Positions 9,672 through 19,549 are shown, numbered from the stretch's first letter. The stretch is 64,000 bases of DNA from Symbiodinium natans (GCA_905221605.1 CAJNDS010002277.1:421387-485386); one strand, 5' to 3'. Notes: a model not told the origin generated them from the sequence alone. Numbers and translations: made by a program.

Positions 9672-9954
9672 CTGCGTATTAGGGTTTAGGGTTTAGGGTT
9701 TGGGGTTTAGGGCTTAGGGTTTGGGGTTTAGGGCTTACAATAGGGTTTAAGGAGGTCTCAGCGCCCTGCGTCGATGTTGCACTCCGTCTTCGCCAGGCGG
9801 AGTACCTCATGCCACCCAGTTGGTGTTTGGGGTTTAGGGTTTAGGGTTTAGGGTTTAAGGTTTAGGGTTTAGGGTTTAGGGGTTTCGGGCTTCAGGGTTT
9901 AGGCCTTGGGGTTTTGGGGTTTAGGGTGTAGGAATTGGGTCTTACCGAAAACTT

Positions 9955-10180
9955 CCCAAATCCCCCCAAACCCCCCAAAGACACCGAAAATCCCTCCAAA
10001 AAAACCAAAACCCCCCAAAAGCCCAACACCCCAAAACCCCCAAAACTCCATAACCCCAAAAGTCCCCCTTAAAGCCCCCTCAAATCCCCCAACAGCCGCC
10101 CCCAAAAAGCCCCCAAAGGCCCCCTTCAATCCCCCAAAAGCCCCCCCAAAGCCCCCTCAAAAAAAACCTGGGGCTCCTGG
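9955..10180. repeat. C/A-rich low-complexity tract
   Basis: Runs of CCCCCAAAA-type units give proline/lysine-rich spurious frames on both strands. A poly-G tract follows at 10260-10287 and 10335-10354. Confidence 0.8.
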
Positions 10181-10285
10181 CGGCCGGCCAGTCGAGGCCT
10201 TGCACGACACCTTTGCACCAGGCCTGCACTTCGGGGGGGGAAGGGGGAGGAGGGCGCCGGGGGGAGGGGGGGGGGGGGGGGGGGG

Positions 10286-10800
10286 GGTTAGGGGTTTAGG
10301 GTTTGCGGTTTAGGGTTTAGGGTTTAGGGGCGCGGGGGGGGGGGGGGGGGGGGGGTTAGGGGTTTAGGGTTTGCGGTTTAGGGTTTAGGGTTTAGGGGTC
10401 AGGGTTTAGGGTTTGGGGGTTTAAGGTTCTAAGGGTTGTAGGGTTGCAGCGTTTAGGGTTTTAGGGTTATAGGGTTTGAGGATTTAGGGCTTAGGGTTTA
10501 AGGGTTAAGGGTTTAAGGGTGAAGGGTTTAGGGGTTTAGGTTTATAGGGCTTGAGGGTTTGGGACATAGGGTTACAGGGCTATGGGGTTCTAGGGTTATG
10601 GGGTTAGAAGGTTATAGGGTTTAGGGTTGTAGGGTGTTTAGGGTTTAGGGTTTAGGGTTATAGGGCTTAGGGTTATAGGGTTTTAAGTTTAAGGGTTTGC
10701 GGTTAGAGGGTTGTAGGTTTATAGAAGTTATCGGGTTAAAGGGTTCTAGGGTTGTAGGATGAAAGATAGGGTTGCAGGGTTGTAGGGTTTAGGGTGTGGG
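10286..10800. repeat. Highly degenerate telomere-like array
   Basis: Over 500 bp of GGGTTTAGGG-like units with abundant TTATAGGG, TTGTAGGG and TTAAGGG variants. A duplicated block GGGTTAGGGGTTTAGGGTTT occurs after each of two poly-G runs (10286 and 10353). Confidence 0.8.
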
Positions 10801-11102
10801 GTCTCTGGCTTCGGGTTTTCGAGTTTTGGGGCGCGGGGTTTGGAAGGGGGGGGGGGGGGGGGGTTGTTTAATTATGGTTGTTGAGGGTCTCGCGGAGGCC
10901 CTAGGAGCTTCAGGGGGATTTGAAGCTTTAGGGCTTCGGGGTTTAAAGTTTGGCCAGTATCTTCAGCAAGACTCCCTAAAGGGCCCTATCCCTGAACTGA
11001 ACCCTTACTATACAAAGCCTCAACACCAAGAATACCCCCGGGGCCCACAGCACACCCAGAATTTCGTCCATCCGCAAGCCCCGAAACCCTGCCTCTGAGC
11101 AC

Positions 11103-11207
11103 CTAAACCTAAACCCTAAACCCTAAACCCTAAACCCTAAACCCTAAACCCTAAACCCTAAACCCTAGACCCTAGACCCTAAACCCTAAACCCTAAACCC
11201 TAAACCC
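11103..11207. repeat. CCCTAAA array
   Basis: About 15 units with two CCCTAGA variants. Confidence 0.95.
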
Positions 11208-11300
11208 CAGCTGATGGGAGACCGGGCCATGACTTCCATCACGTCGGAGGAGGCATCTTTCTCTTCCTCCTTTCGCGTCTTTTGGGGTGTATCCCGGTTG
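11206..11300 (-). CDS. Exon, unknown protein, charged
   Basis: Open on minus to a GTTTAGGG donor: PQKTRKEEEKDASSDVMEVM then ARSPISW. The acceptor is not clear. Highly charged, probably disordered. Confidence 0.5.
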
Positions 11301-11308
11301 AAGGTACA

Positions 11309-11420
11309 GGGCTTAAGGTTTAGGGTTTAGGGTTTAGGGTTTAGGGTTTAGGGTTTAGGGTTTAGGGTTTAGGGTTGAGGGTTTAGGGTTTAGGCGGTTT
11401 AGGGTTTAGGATTTAGGGTT
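11309..11420. repeat. TTTAGGG array
   Basis: About 14 units, then variants. A second array of the same orientation runs 11770-11905 after a 190-bp spacer that contains a 34-bp tandem duplication (GGCAGCAACTCTCAG, 11712-11768). Confidence 0.9.
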
Positions 11421-11904
11421 TGGCCTAAGGTCCCTTAGAAGGGTCCCTCCTTTAGTCCTTTGATATAGAGGGCTGCGTGTTAAGGTCCTGTTGGCACCCT
11501 GGGTTCTCAATTTGGGTGCCCTTCTGCATACCTTTGGCAGCCGGAATGTTTGCCATAAGGGTTTAGGGTTTAGGGTTTAGGGTTTAGGGTAAGAATCAAA
11601 GGGACCCCAACTTAGAGAAAATCCCAACTGAGGCCTGAGGTTCATCAAAGTGCTGACCAAACCCTATGAGCCCAACCCCTAAACTTCACCAATATGTACA
11701 GGTGACTCGAGGCAGCAACTCTCAGGCTGTCTGGGTTGGGCAGCAACTCTCAGCCTGTCTGGGTTGGGGGTTGGGGGTTTAGGGTTTAGGGTTTAGGGTT
11801 TAGGGCTTAGGGTTTAGGGTTTAGGATTTAGGGTTAGGGTTTAGGGGTTAGGGCTTAGGGCTTAGGGTTTAGGGTTTAGGGTTTAGGGTTTAGGGTTTAG
11901 GGGT

Positions 11905-12004
11905 TCAGGGCACCTCCTCGTCTGCTTTGAAGACATCGCTCAGCAGGATGTGCGCCACGAGCAGGCCGCGCAACAGCCTCCTGGCGTGGTCACTCCACGT
12001 AAGT
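11905..12004 (-). CDS. Exon, unknown helical protein
   Basis: After a CCCCAG acceptor the frame reads LTWSDHARRLLRGLLVAHIL then LSDVFKADEEVP, ending in TGA at 11905 or spliced at GAG/GTGCCC. F4 borders the upstream side at 12014, so the element forms the end of the preceding intron. Confidence 0.6.
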
Positions 12005-12013
12005 CTGGGGCTT

Positions 12014-12110
12014 CTATTCTCCCCTAAGAACCTTAATAAAAACAACATGTTAATATCCTCTTCGGTTTTATATAAACAAAAATAAAAAATATTTCTCAAG
12101 GGTGATATGG
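12014..12110. mobile_element. F4 element
   Basis: CTATTCTCCCCTAAGAACC at one end, an AT-rich TTATATAAACAAAAAT core and CAAGGGTGATATGG at the other end. It matches copies at 40230 and 50201 along its whole length. About 95 bp; weak TIRs. Confidence 0.8.
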
Positions 12111-12835
12111 GCTTGTGAACGCAACCATGACGAAGTGCGGCGCGGGATCATTGCTACGCCGCACGATGCATGTAAAAGTTCTTTCTGTCTTCGATCAGCG
12201 CCAGTGATAGGACACATGAGAAAGTTGCAAAACCCTAAACCCTAAACCCTAAACTCTAAACCCTAAACCCTGCGCACCTCATTGTTCATTGCCATCAGCA
12301 AAGCTGAGCCATCTGTGCTTGAGATTGATATTATGTCGACCTACCGTTCCAGTCTTAGCAGGAGCAGCGCGTTGTGGGAACCGTCTTGGCCAACTGTATC
12401 CGTGCAATATCCGATATAGACTGGCACTTCTGATGAAGCAGTTACCTGTAAACCTGTTGTCCCTAAACCCTAAACCCTAAACCCTAAACCGTCTTTACAT
12501 GCTGTCAAGGGTAAGGGATGATGTGCTGATACCGGAGCCTGCCGAAGCATTGTTTGCAGGCAGCGGGTTCTTGGAATCCAGGCTGCGTACGAGGGTGCTA
12601 CCCCGGTGCTACCCCTAGACAACTGGCGGCGATAGTGGCAAGTGCATATCATGGGCACACCAGTGCCGATGCTCCACATTCTGGAGTTCTAAGCAGCTAT
12701 TTCGAGCCATGCCCAGGGCGCAAGGAGGGCCGATCAAAGCGCACTGACGAAACCCTGCGACATGCTGCTCAGACCTACGCAGACATTTCAGCTTCAGCTT
12801 GAGATCACGGGGCTCCGACCTGAAAGCCCTGCGCA
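12111..12835. other. Unique region with small arrays; no firm gene
   Basis: Two short CCCTAAA arrays (12232-12272, 12464-12490) interrupt otherwise unique DNA. Open frames of 60-80 codons exist on both strands but none has a family motif or a tested splice phase. Confidence 0.4.
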
Positions 12836-12837
12836 TA

Positions 12838-12992
12838 TGCATACATATATATATATATATATATATATGTACCGTACATTCACACATAAACACATACACA
12901 CATACATGCACACATACATGCATACATGCATACATGCATACATGCATACATGCATACATGCATACATGCATACATGCATACATGCATATATA
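12838..12992. repeat. TA and CATACATG microsatellites
   Basis: (TA)n at 12845-12868 followed by CATA/CATG tetranucleotide repeats, about 110 bp. Confidence 0.95.
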
Positions 12993-13035
12993 CATATTTG
13001 TTTGTATGAAGTCCTGCACCAACCCCAAGCCCTAA

Positions 13036-13108
13036 AGGGCCCTGAGCCCTGCGTCGAGGGAGGCTGCCCAAGCCCAGCCTCGCAAATCTGCCCGGCGCGC
13101 AGCAGCAC
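13036..13108 (-). CDS. Exon, unknown protein
   Basis: CCTTCCCCAG acceptor, then VLLRAGQICEAGLGQPPSTQ. The 5' splice site is unclear. It sits between the CATA microsatellite and a G-rich degenerate array. Confidence 0.5.
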
Positions 13109-13109
13109 C

Positions 13110-13390
13110 TGGGGAAGGGAGCTTGGGGCTTGGGGCTTGCGGTTAGGGGCTTGGGGTTTAGGGGTTAGGAGTTTGGGGTTTGGGGGGTTAGGGGGTTTAG
13201 GGGGTTAGGGTTTAGGGGGTTAGGGGTTTAGGGTTTGGGGGGGTTTAAGGCTTTAGGGTTTGGGGTTTGGGGTTTAGGGGTTAGGGTTTGGGGTTAGGGG
13301 GTTTAGGGGGTTTAGGGGGGTTAGGGGGCTTAGGGGGTTTAGGGAGTTTAGGGGGCTTAGGGGGGCTTAGGGGGTTTAGGGGGTTTAGAG
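13110..13390. repeat. Degenerate GGGGTTTAGGGGGTT array
   Basis: About 280 bp of TTTAGGGGG and TTAGGGG variants, clearly derived from the heptamer but length-variable. Confidence 0.85.
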
Positions 13391-13487
13391 AATCTCAAGG
13401 GGCCTTCCAGGGTTGCTCCACAATGTGGGCCCAGGGTTGAGGGGTGTTTAGGCTGGTGAGAGAGCTGTCTAGGTCCATTTGGGAACT

Positions 13488-13522
<35 letters not shown>

Positions 13523-14125
13523 TGTATTATGTATAGACTATCCAAAGTTGTTATAAATGCTATGGAGTTCCCACGTTAGGAGGGTTAGATGTTTCGAGTC
13601 AAAATTCAGCTACCGTCTCGGTGCAGACTCGGCCACCAGCTTCGTTGCGCTCGCGCCCCGGGTCCAGTACGCTCTTTCGCACTTCAGTCGCTCGGGTCGT
13701 GAAGATGTAGCAGGGGCATACATGTGCACATCTCGGACTACAGTGATCCTACAGTAAAGGATTTGCATCTCGCGATGCTCCTGGCACAGTGCAGAACAAT
13801 CGTCGCTTGTGGGCCTTAGATTGTGCTCTCACCACAGTCCTTCGGGCACATTCCTTGCACCTGCCTTGGTTCCGTGCGCATGCTCGTGAAGTGCACCGGA
13901 TACCCTCAATCAAAGACAGGAGCCATACCGTAGCAGGGATGCAAGGAAGGGTCCCAAATCAATTCTGCTCTATGATTCATAGAGGTGGCCAGGCGTACAG
14001 TATAGGGTTCAGGGGATCAGGGTCTTGGCTTCTGGCTTGTCACGAGTCCGCGAGCCCTAAACCCTAACCCTAAGTCTCGTACGACTCTTATCTTAGGTAT
14101 ATGCAGGGTAGTCAGGCAGAGACCG
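13391..14125. other. Unique region, no firm gene
   Basis: It contains a TA microsatellite (13487-13517) and a 92-codon plus open frame (13789-14067) with no recognisable family. It lies downstream of the terminal exon at 14126 and may include its 3' UTR. Confidence 0.4.
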
Positions 14126-14900
14126 TCATGATCTGACGCACTCGGGCTCAAAGCCGCAGACCTTCTCTGACGAGGTTGCAGCAGGAGCATTCAGGACCTC
14201 AATTTGCGTGAGGATCTGTCTTGGATCGTCTTCGGGTTCGCCGCACGGTCCTTTCTGATCCATGTCGTTGGGGGGGGGGGGGATCTTTGACAGTTCCGTA
14301 GTTGGTACGAGTACACGAGGATGTGCAACAACATGCGGAATGCTACATGACGACGCAATCGTGTTGTCTGAGTCTTGTGCGCGCCTGGTCGGACTACCCA
14401 GAGAGCCCAAGACCCCTTAACTAAGGAATATACCTTAAATCATTTAGGATGCCTTTATAGTTTAAGGTATATTCCTTAATTAAGGGGCATTGGGCTCTTC
14501 GGGCACGACCAAATTCTGCCTGACAGTCCCAGGTACAAAAATATTGCTGTGCTCCACTGTGACTCGTTGTCTCCAGATTCAGCAATCCCACGAACAACCT
14601 GCCCTTGGTTGAGCTGCCGACATGACCATTCTACGGAGGAACGCCTCTGAGACAGAGGGCGCAGCCCTAAACCCTAAACCCTAGACCCCAAACCCCAAAC
14701 CCTAAACCCCAAACCCTAAACCCTAAACCCTAGACCCCAAACCCCAAACCCCAAACCCCAAACCCTAAACCCTAAACCCTAAACCCCAAACCCCAAACCC
14801 TAAACCCTAAACCCTAACTCCACACCGGAACTGGGCGGCAAGCCCTTCCCCCGATGGCCAAGCGGTCCGCGCGCGCGTCAAGATCCTGAGCTTCCACGGG
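14126..14900 (-). CDS. 3' end of an unknown gene: three phase-compatible exons
   Basis: Exon 14819-14900 (PWKLRILTRARTAWPSGEGL) has a TTGCTTGCAG acceptor and a GTTAGGGT donor. Exon 14507-14646 (46 codons plus two bases; QLNQGQVVRGIAESGDNESQ) follows a CTGTCTCAG acceptor. Exon 14126-14393 begins after TCTGGGTAG and stays open for 89 codons to TGA (ends EKVCGFEPECVRS). Phases join exactly at both introns. The first intron (14647-14818) is almost only a telomere-repeat array; the second (14394-14506) is exactly an F3 element. No family recognised. Confidence 0.72.
14394..14506 (-). mobile_element. F3 element acting as an exact 113-bp intron
   Basis: On minus it starts GTGCCCGAAGAGCCCAATG and ends TTGGGCTCTCTGGGTAG. 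The TIRs lie a few bases inside the splice sites, and its removal keeps the reading frame (TC + T). It aligns with the F3 copy at 7947-8068, including AAGGAATATACC and its mirror. Confidence 0.8.
14647..14818 (-). repeat. Telomere-repeat array acting as a 172-bp intron
   Basis: Plus-strand CCCTAAA with CCCCAAA and CCCTAGA variants. On the coding strand it reads GTTAGGGTTTAGGG at the donor and ends GCGCCCTCTGTCTCAG. Confidence 0.75.
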
Positions 14901-14948
14901 CTGCAAGCAACCAAGGAATGTTCGGGAATTCCGTGTATATATATATAC

Positions 14949-14979
<31 letters not shown>

Positions 14980-15033
14980 CACACACGCACCTCTTTATAT
15001 GTATGTATACAGATATATGCAAATGGCAGTTGA

Positions 15034-15162
15034 TCAAAATCGCTTTGTCCCGGAAACGTATCTTTCGCAAAAATCAAACTTCCTTTCGCGGAACTTTCGC
15101 GCACCTAATCGCACGCACTCCTGAACCTCAAGACCAAAAATCACATCCATGGCGCCTACGTA
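15034..15162 (-). CDS. Exon, unknown basic protein
   Basis: TGAAGCCCAG acceptor, then 42 codons open (YVGAMDVIFGLEVQECVRLG then ARKFRERKFDFCERYVSGTK) to TGA at 15034, or spliced at GAG/GTTCAG. TA/TG microsatellites lie just downstream at 14935-15020. Confidence 0.5.
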   Translation of the reverse strand, partial: YVGAMDVIFGLEVQECVRLGARKFRERKFDFCERYVSGTKRF

Positions 15163-15216
15163 CTGGGCTTCAGGGTGTTGAGGCCAGAAAGACACATCAC
15201 GAATCACGAATGAAAC

Positions 15217-15269
15217 CTCAAGCCCGAAGAATAATTCGACCAGGAGGCTGGGTCAGTAGTGGCATGCTC
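15217..15269 (-). CDS. Exon, unknown protein
   Basis: 53 nt with GCCGGCACAG acceptor and GTTTCATT donor: EHATTDPASWSNYSSGL. Confidence 0.55.
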
Positions 15270-15412
15270 CTGTGCCGGCATGCAGACTTGCGCCCCCTAT
15301 CCTGAACTCTTGGGGTTTAGGGTTTAGGGTTTAGGGTTTAGGGTTTAGGGTTTAGGGCTTAGGGTTTAGGGTTTGGGGTTTAGGGGTTAGGGTTTAGGGT
15401 TTAGGGTAAGAC

Positions 15413-15483
15413 CTCAGCTGATGCCGGGGGCCTCTTTGCTGGGGCCGTGCTTATGCTGTGAAGTTCCAAGCTCCCAGGCAACC
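15413..15483 (-). CDS. Exon, unknown protein
   Basis: 71 nt with a strong CTCTCTTGCAG acceptor and GTCTTACC donor. Reads LPGSLELHSISTAPAKRPPA. The TTTAGGG array 15312-15405 forms the downstream intron side and the F7 element the upstream side. Confidence 0.6.
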
Positions 15484-15517
15484 CTGCAAGAGAGAGAAAG
15501 AAAGGAGCCCTAAACTT

Positions 15518-15630
15518 GGCTGCACTCAGGAGAGTAGCTATAAATGAAACTTTTAGCTGCCTTAAGAATAAACCCAATAAACCCAAAAAAGGTAAGGATC
15601 TAAAGTTACAGTAAAGTACCACAAAGTAAA
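15518..15630. mobile_element. F7 element
   Basis: GGCTGCACTCAGGAGAGTAG to GTACCACAAAGTAAAC, about 113 bp, matching 31650-31761 along its whole length (GATCTAAAGTTACAGTAAAG, AATAAACCCAA). TIRs are weak. Confidence 0.75.
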
Positions 15631-15777
15631 CCCAGGAGGAGAGTAGCGGATCGGGGGCTTAACGGAGTATAAGGGAACCGAAGAGGGAAAGAGTGAAAAA
15701 AGGAGCCCTAAACCCAGGAGAAGAAGGATCCCTTTTAGGCTTTTAACCAGGAGAAGTGAGGCTTCGCGTGTCACGCG

Positions 15778-15845
15778 CTCGCCTTCTGCCAGCCGGCGTA
15801 CGTCAGCGCCACTCGATCCACCACCTTGCTCCACGCCGGGGTGGC
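15778..15845 (-). CDS. Exon, unknown protein
   Basis: Minus strand reads AWSKVVDRVALTYAGWQKAS; a second frame (GADVRRLAEGERVTREASLL) is also open, so the frame is not settled. Confidence 0.4.
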
Positions 15846-16376
15846 AGTTCAGGGGTATACTTGGAGGTTTATGGGTAGTTCTAAGTAGGGGTTATTACGT
15901 TGTACGTACCAGTAATCGGGTGACAAGCCGCTATAGCATAGTTGTATCGGTTGAACAAAGCAAAGAAGCCCTGGAATCTGCCCCAATCTTGCCACAGGCG
16001 CTCTGATGCTCGGATTGCGCAGGGAGCCCAAATTGTGCCAGTGTGAAAGAGCAATTGGGGAAGATGAGGTTCCGATTTGCGGACTTGCAGCTTAGGGGAT
16101 TTAGGGTTACTAGTTTAGGGTTTAGGGTTACTAGCTTAGGGTTCAGGGCAACTGGTTTAGGGTTCAGGGCTTGTGGTTCAGTGTTCAAGTCTTCGGCTTT
16201 GCCACGGCTACTTCAAAGGCGCATGGGTACTCATAGGGAGGCTGTTGAGTATAGGCTAACTGCACATACATCCTGACTGCAGACACGTGCAGCCCGCATT
16301 TTCAGACCACCCATGAGGTTCTTCAAGTCCCTTCTCCGCTAAAACCCGATGCTGCAGCGTCGGCCGTCTGCTTAGC

Positions 16377-16441
16377 TTAGGCAGCCGCCTTGAGCATGAC
16401 ACCGTCCGGATACTCCTCCTTCAGCTCGTAAGGGAAGTAGC
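16377..16441 (-). CDS. Terminal exon, unknown protein
   Basis: GCTTCCGCAG-like acceptor (CTTCCGCAG), then YFPYELKEEYPDGVMLKAAA and TAA at 16377. The P-x-ELK-x-x-YPDGV pattern faintly recalls SEP/UBX-type domains, but 21 residues cannot establish this. It marks a gene end on the minus strand. Confidence 0.65.
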
Positions 16442-16460
16442 CTGCGGAAGGTTTGGACGA

Positions 16461-16582
16461 GTTTCCCCAGCAACTTAGGCAAGATAAGGGAACCTTTTCT
16501 TCTGCTTCGTGGGGTTTATAACGTTTCCCCAGCAACTAAGGCAAGATAAGGGAACCCTTTTCTTCTGCTCAGTGGGGCTTCA
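16461..16582. repeat. Tandem duplication of a 62-bp unit
   Basis: GTTTCCCCAGCAACT starts at 16461 and again at 16523; both copies continue AAGGCAAGATAAGGGAACC and end GTGGGG. Confidence 0.9.
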
Positions 16583-17091
16583 AAACCGGAAGTGATCCCC
16601 CCAAAAAGGAAGAAGTAACGTGCCGAGCGCCGTGCAGGCTCTCGCCTTCCTTGCATTGGTGCAATCGCATGCGCTCGGGCTCGGGCCATCCAGGATATCC
16701 TGCTGGCACAGCTCAGCTGTAGGGCTGGAGGCTTTGGGGCTTAGGGTTTAGGGTTGAGGGTTTAGAGTTTAGGGTTTAGGGCTTCTAGGGCTTCGGGTTT
16801 AGGGTTGCAGTTCACACGAAAAGTGACGGTGGAGAGCCCCTGCAAAATGTTTAAATTGAGCAACGAGCAATGGATAAGAGGCTGCCCCCGGGATTGCCAA
16901 GTCCGAGAGCTCAAGCATCACCCGAAACCCCAAACTCTGACACCCCTGCCTCTGGGACCACCCTGGGACCCCCCTGAAACCCACCTGGGACCCCCTGGGA
17001 CCCGCCTGGAACTTTTCTGGGATCTTGCTGTCCTCCCCTGTCTCTGAAAGGCTCCCCATAAGATTCTGTCCTTTGAACCGGCCTGACATAC

Positions 17092-17150
17092 CAGCGGTAA
17101 CGGAAGAGCTTTTTGTGGGAAGGCAACTGACTTGTCTTTGGGCCAAAGCC
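17092..17150 (-). CDS. Exon, unknown protein
   Basis: 59 nt bounded by GTTCCTTTCAG and GTATGTC, both near consensus. Reads GFGPKTSQLPSHKKLFRYRW. An upstream open block (17160-17275) reads PDSFVRREEQLWPDSGGPSK and may be another exon. Confidence 0.6.
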
Positions 17151-17315
17151 CTGAAAGGAACAGGTTAGCGTGGCTTTGCCACCTTGGACAGCGTGGGGTG
17201 GGAGAAAGATTTTAGATGGCCCTCCAGAATCGGGCCAGAGCTGCTCTTCCCGCCTAACGAAGCTGTCGGGCCTCTTCTGCATCCTAACCCTCACAGCATC
17301 GGCGATACATTACAG

Positions 17316-17439
17316 CAAGCACTAAACCCTAGACCCTAGACCCTGAACCCTGAACCCTGAACCCTGAACCCTGAACCCTAAACCCCAATCCCTAAACCCT
17401 AAACCCTAAAACCTGAACCCTGAACCCTAAACCCTAAAC
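17316..17439. repeat. CCCTAAA/CCCTGAA array
   Basis: About 17 units, many CCCTGAA or CCCTAGA. It provides the GTTTAGGG donor of the exon at 17440. Confidence 0.9.
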
Positions 17440-17520
17440 TAGACTGCAGGCCTGGAGCAGCTGCTGGGCAGCGCGGCTGCCGAAGGGCTGGAAGCTGCAG
17501 CGGCCGAGCTTCACGCCGTC
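17440..17520 (-). CDS. Exon, unknown protein
   Basis: 81 nt, phase 0, CACCGCCAG acceptor and GTTTAGGG donor. Reads GVKLGRCSFQPFGSRAAQQL then LQACSL. Plus is also open (GLEQLLGSAAAEGLEAAAAE), so strand is likely but not certain. Confidence 0.5.
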
Positions 17521-17546
17521 CTGGCGGTGAACAATGAGATTGCAGT

Positions 17547-17870
17547 TTAGGGTTTAGGGTTAGGGTTTAGGGTTTAGGGTTTAGGGTTTAGGGTTTAGGG
17601 TTTAGGGTTTAGGGTTTAGGGTTTAGGGTTTAGGGTTTAGGGTTTAGGGTTTAGGGTTTAGGGTTTAGGGTTTAGGGTTTAGGGTTTAGGGTTTAGGGTT
17701 TAGGGTTTAGGGTTTAGGGTTTAGGGTTTAGGGTTTAGGGTTTAGGGTTTAGGGTTTAGGGTTTAGGGTTTAGGGTTTAGGGTTTAGGGTTTAGGGTTTA
17801 GGGTTTTTAGGGTTTAGGGTTTAGGGTTTAGGGTTTAGGGTTTAGGGTGTTGGGTTTAGGGTTTTCGGGT
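17547..17870. repeat. Longest uninterrupted TTTAGGG array (about 320 bp)
   Basis: About 45 heptamers with only a few variants (TTAGGG, TTTTTAGGG) outside the core. Confidence 0.97.
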
Positions 17871-17997
17871 TTTAGGGCTTCGGGCTTAGGGCTTAGGGCT
17901 TAGGGTCTAAGGGAAGTCACGGCCCTCGTAGGGCATGGCATGCAAGGGTTCCCCAAAAATGCCTAAGAGAGAGGGAGGGGGCATGAACAGGGGTCCT

Positions 17998-18105
17998 AGT
18001 TGTCCAGTAACCTGGGGGAATCAAAGGTTAACCTTTGGGATTAGGGGACTATACTACCCAAAAAAGGTTAAAGGTTACCTACTCTACTACTAGGGGGTCT
18101 TGGGG
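17998..18105. mobile_element. F8 element
   Basis: TAGTTGTCCAGTAACCTGGG to TTACCTACTCTACTACTAGG, about 107 bp, nearly identical to 34897 and 37578. The ends are imperfect inverted repeats (TAGTTGT.CCAGTAACC / GGTTACCT.CTACTACTA). Confidence 0.8.
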
Positions 18106-18397
18106 CCGGTCTAGGGTTTGGGGTTTAGGGTTTCAAATCAGGGTGACCTCCTCGGGGGAGATGCTCTCTCTTTTTTTAATGAGGGGGCTCTGGTACACAG
18201 AGGTCCTAGAAGGAACCACCTCAGGTAGGCCTGAGCTCCAAAACTTAGACCATAAGCACTGACTAGCGCTCCATCCCCCCCGCCATCGATGCCCCCCCCC
18301 CCCCCCCCCGCAAGCCTGGAAGAAGCTCAGCGGCAGAGGAGCCTGGTCCGTGGCAAGTCGCGCCTTGGTCTAGGGCTTTGGAAGCACAAGTAGGGTT

Positions 18398-18499
18398 ACT
18401 TGGAGGTTCATGGGTGGTCATAAGCAGGGCTATAAGTGCCCTAATGGAGAGTTACCCTACCTCGAACCCTACTCAGAACTACCCATGAACCTCCAAGTA
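18398..18499. mobile_element. F1 TIR element
   Basis: TACTTGGAGGTTCATGGG at the left and CCCATGAACCTCCAAGTA at the right, a perfect 18-bp TIR, 102 bp in all. The largest TIR family in the window. Confidence 0.9.
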
Positions 18500-18653
18500 A
18501 ATATAGCTTAACTAGGGTTGGCAACACAGCCACCAGCTACTTTACTTCTCCGCCACTACGATTTCTGGAAGCTCGCTCTGATAGCCCTTAGAGTCCCCAC
18601 TTACCGGCTCATGGGCAGCTACGTACGCTATGGCTCAGTCTACCTCAAACAGG

Positions 18654-18708
18654 GTTGCACATACAGTTGCCAACTTAAAGAGGGTTGCACACACAGTTGC
18701 CAACTACC
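18654..18708. repeat. 30-bp tandem duplication
   Basis: Two copies of AGGGTTGCACA.ACAGTTGCCAACT. It lies in a 220-bp plus-strand open stretch (18518-18736) of unknown meaning. Confidence 0.85.
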
Positions 18709-18946
18709 CTGCTTGTTACCCTACTTCAGAGCCTGAACCCTGCGAGCCGTCAAAGGCCAACACTCCAAACCACACCAGGTCAAACCCGAAACCCCAAAAC
18801 CCGAATTGCAAAGCAACCATAAGCAACCCAAACCCGACATCCTGAGACCCCAAACCCCCTCAAACCCCCCAAAAAACCCTAAAACCCCTAAACCCCCTAA
18901 CTCCTAGACCCGAAACCTTCAACCCTAAACCTTAAACAATAAAAAC

Positions 18947-19055
18947 CGTAAGCCGGGCGGCATGGATGGCGCCGCCGACGCGGTTGGAGACGACCTTGGC
19001 CCCCTCCTGCCGGACCAATGCATTGAGCTCCTCCACCCGGGCGCACATGACCTGG
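18947..19055 (-). CDS. Exon, coiled-coil-like protein
   Basis: 109 nt between CCCCTAAG and GTTTTTATT. Reads VMCARVEELNALVRQEGAKV then VSNRVGGAIHAARL, heptad-like. It follows, in the minus-strand order, the exons at 19550, 20235, 20500, 20757, 20945 and 21210, so all may belong to one coiled-coil gene. Confidence 0.6.
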
Positions 19056-19158
19056 CTTAGGGGTTTGGGGGTTTGGGGGTTTGGGGGTTTAGGGTTTAGG
19101 GTTTAGGGCTTAGGGTTTAGGGTTTAGGGTTTAGGGTTGGGCACACATGACCTGGCTT
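19041..19158. repeat. TTTAGGG/TTTGGGG array flanked by an 18-bp direct repeat
   Basis: GCGCACATGACCTGGCTT (19041-19058) and GCACACATGACCTGGCTT (19141-19158) match at 17 of 18 bases and bracket the array exactly 100 bp apart. The left copy is the 5' edge of the exon at 18947, so the array looks inserted with duplication of the exon border. Confidence 0.8.
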
Positions 19159-19295
19159 TGGGCGGGGGCGCTTTCGGGGAATTGGGGGTTTGGGGGTTTA
19201 AGGGGTTCAGGGTTTAGGGTTTAGGGCTTAGGGTGTAGGGTTTCGGGGGCTTGAGGGGGACAACGCGTTCAAGGCTGTTGGGATCTTTTTGGGCT

Positions 19296-19520
19296 CCCTA
19301 AACCCTAAACCCTAAACCCTAGAACCTGAACTTCCTAACACCTAAGCCCTGAACCCTAAACCCTAAACCCCAAACCCCAAAACCCCAAAACCCCAAAACC
19401 CCAAAACCGCAAAACCCCAAAACCCCAAAACCCCAAAACCCCAAAACCCCAAAACCCCAAAACCCAAAACCCAACCCCCCCCCCCCAAAAAAAAAAAAAC
19501 AAACCCCAAAACCCAAAACA
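19296..19520. repeat. CCCCAAAA-type degenerate array
   Basis: CCCTAAA units grade into a CCCCAAAA octamer run and then poly-C/poly-A. Minus frames here are phenylalanine/glycine-rich artefacts. Confidence 0.9.
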
Positions 19521-19549
19521 ACAAACCCCAAAACCCAAAACTTCGAAAC

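Noticed and set aside
9906-10313. 135-codon Pro/Lys-rich plus frame
   Set aside because: C/A-rich low-complexity DNA ending in poly-G; no domain.
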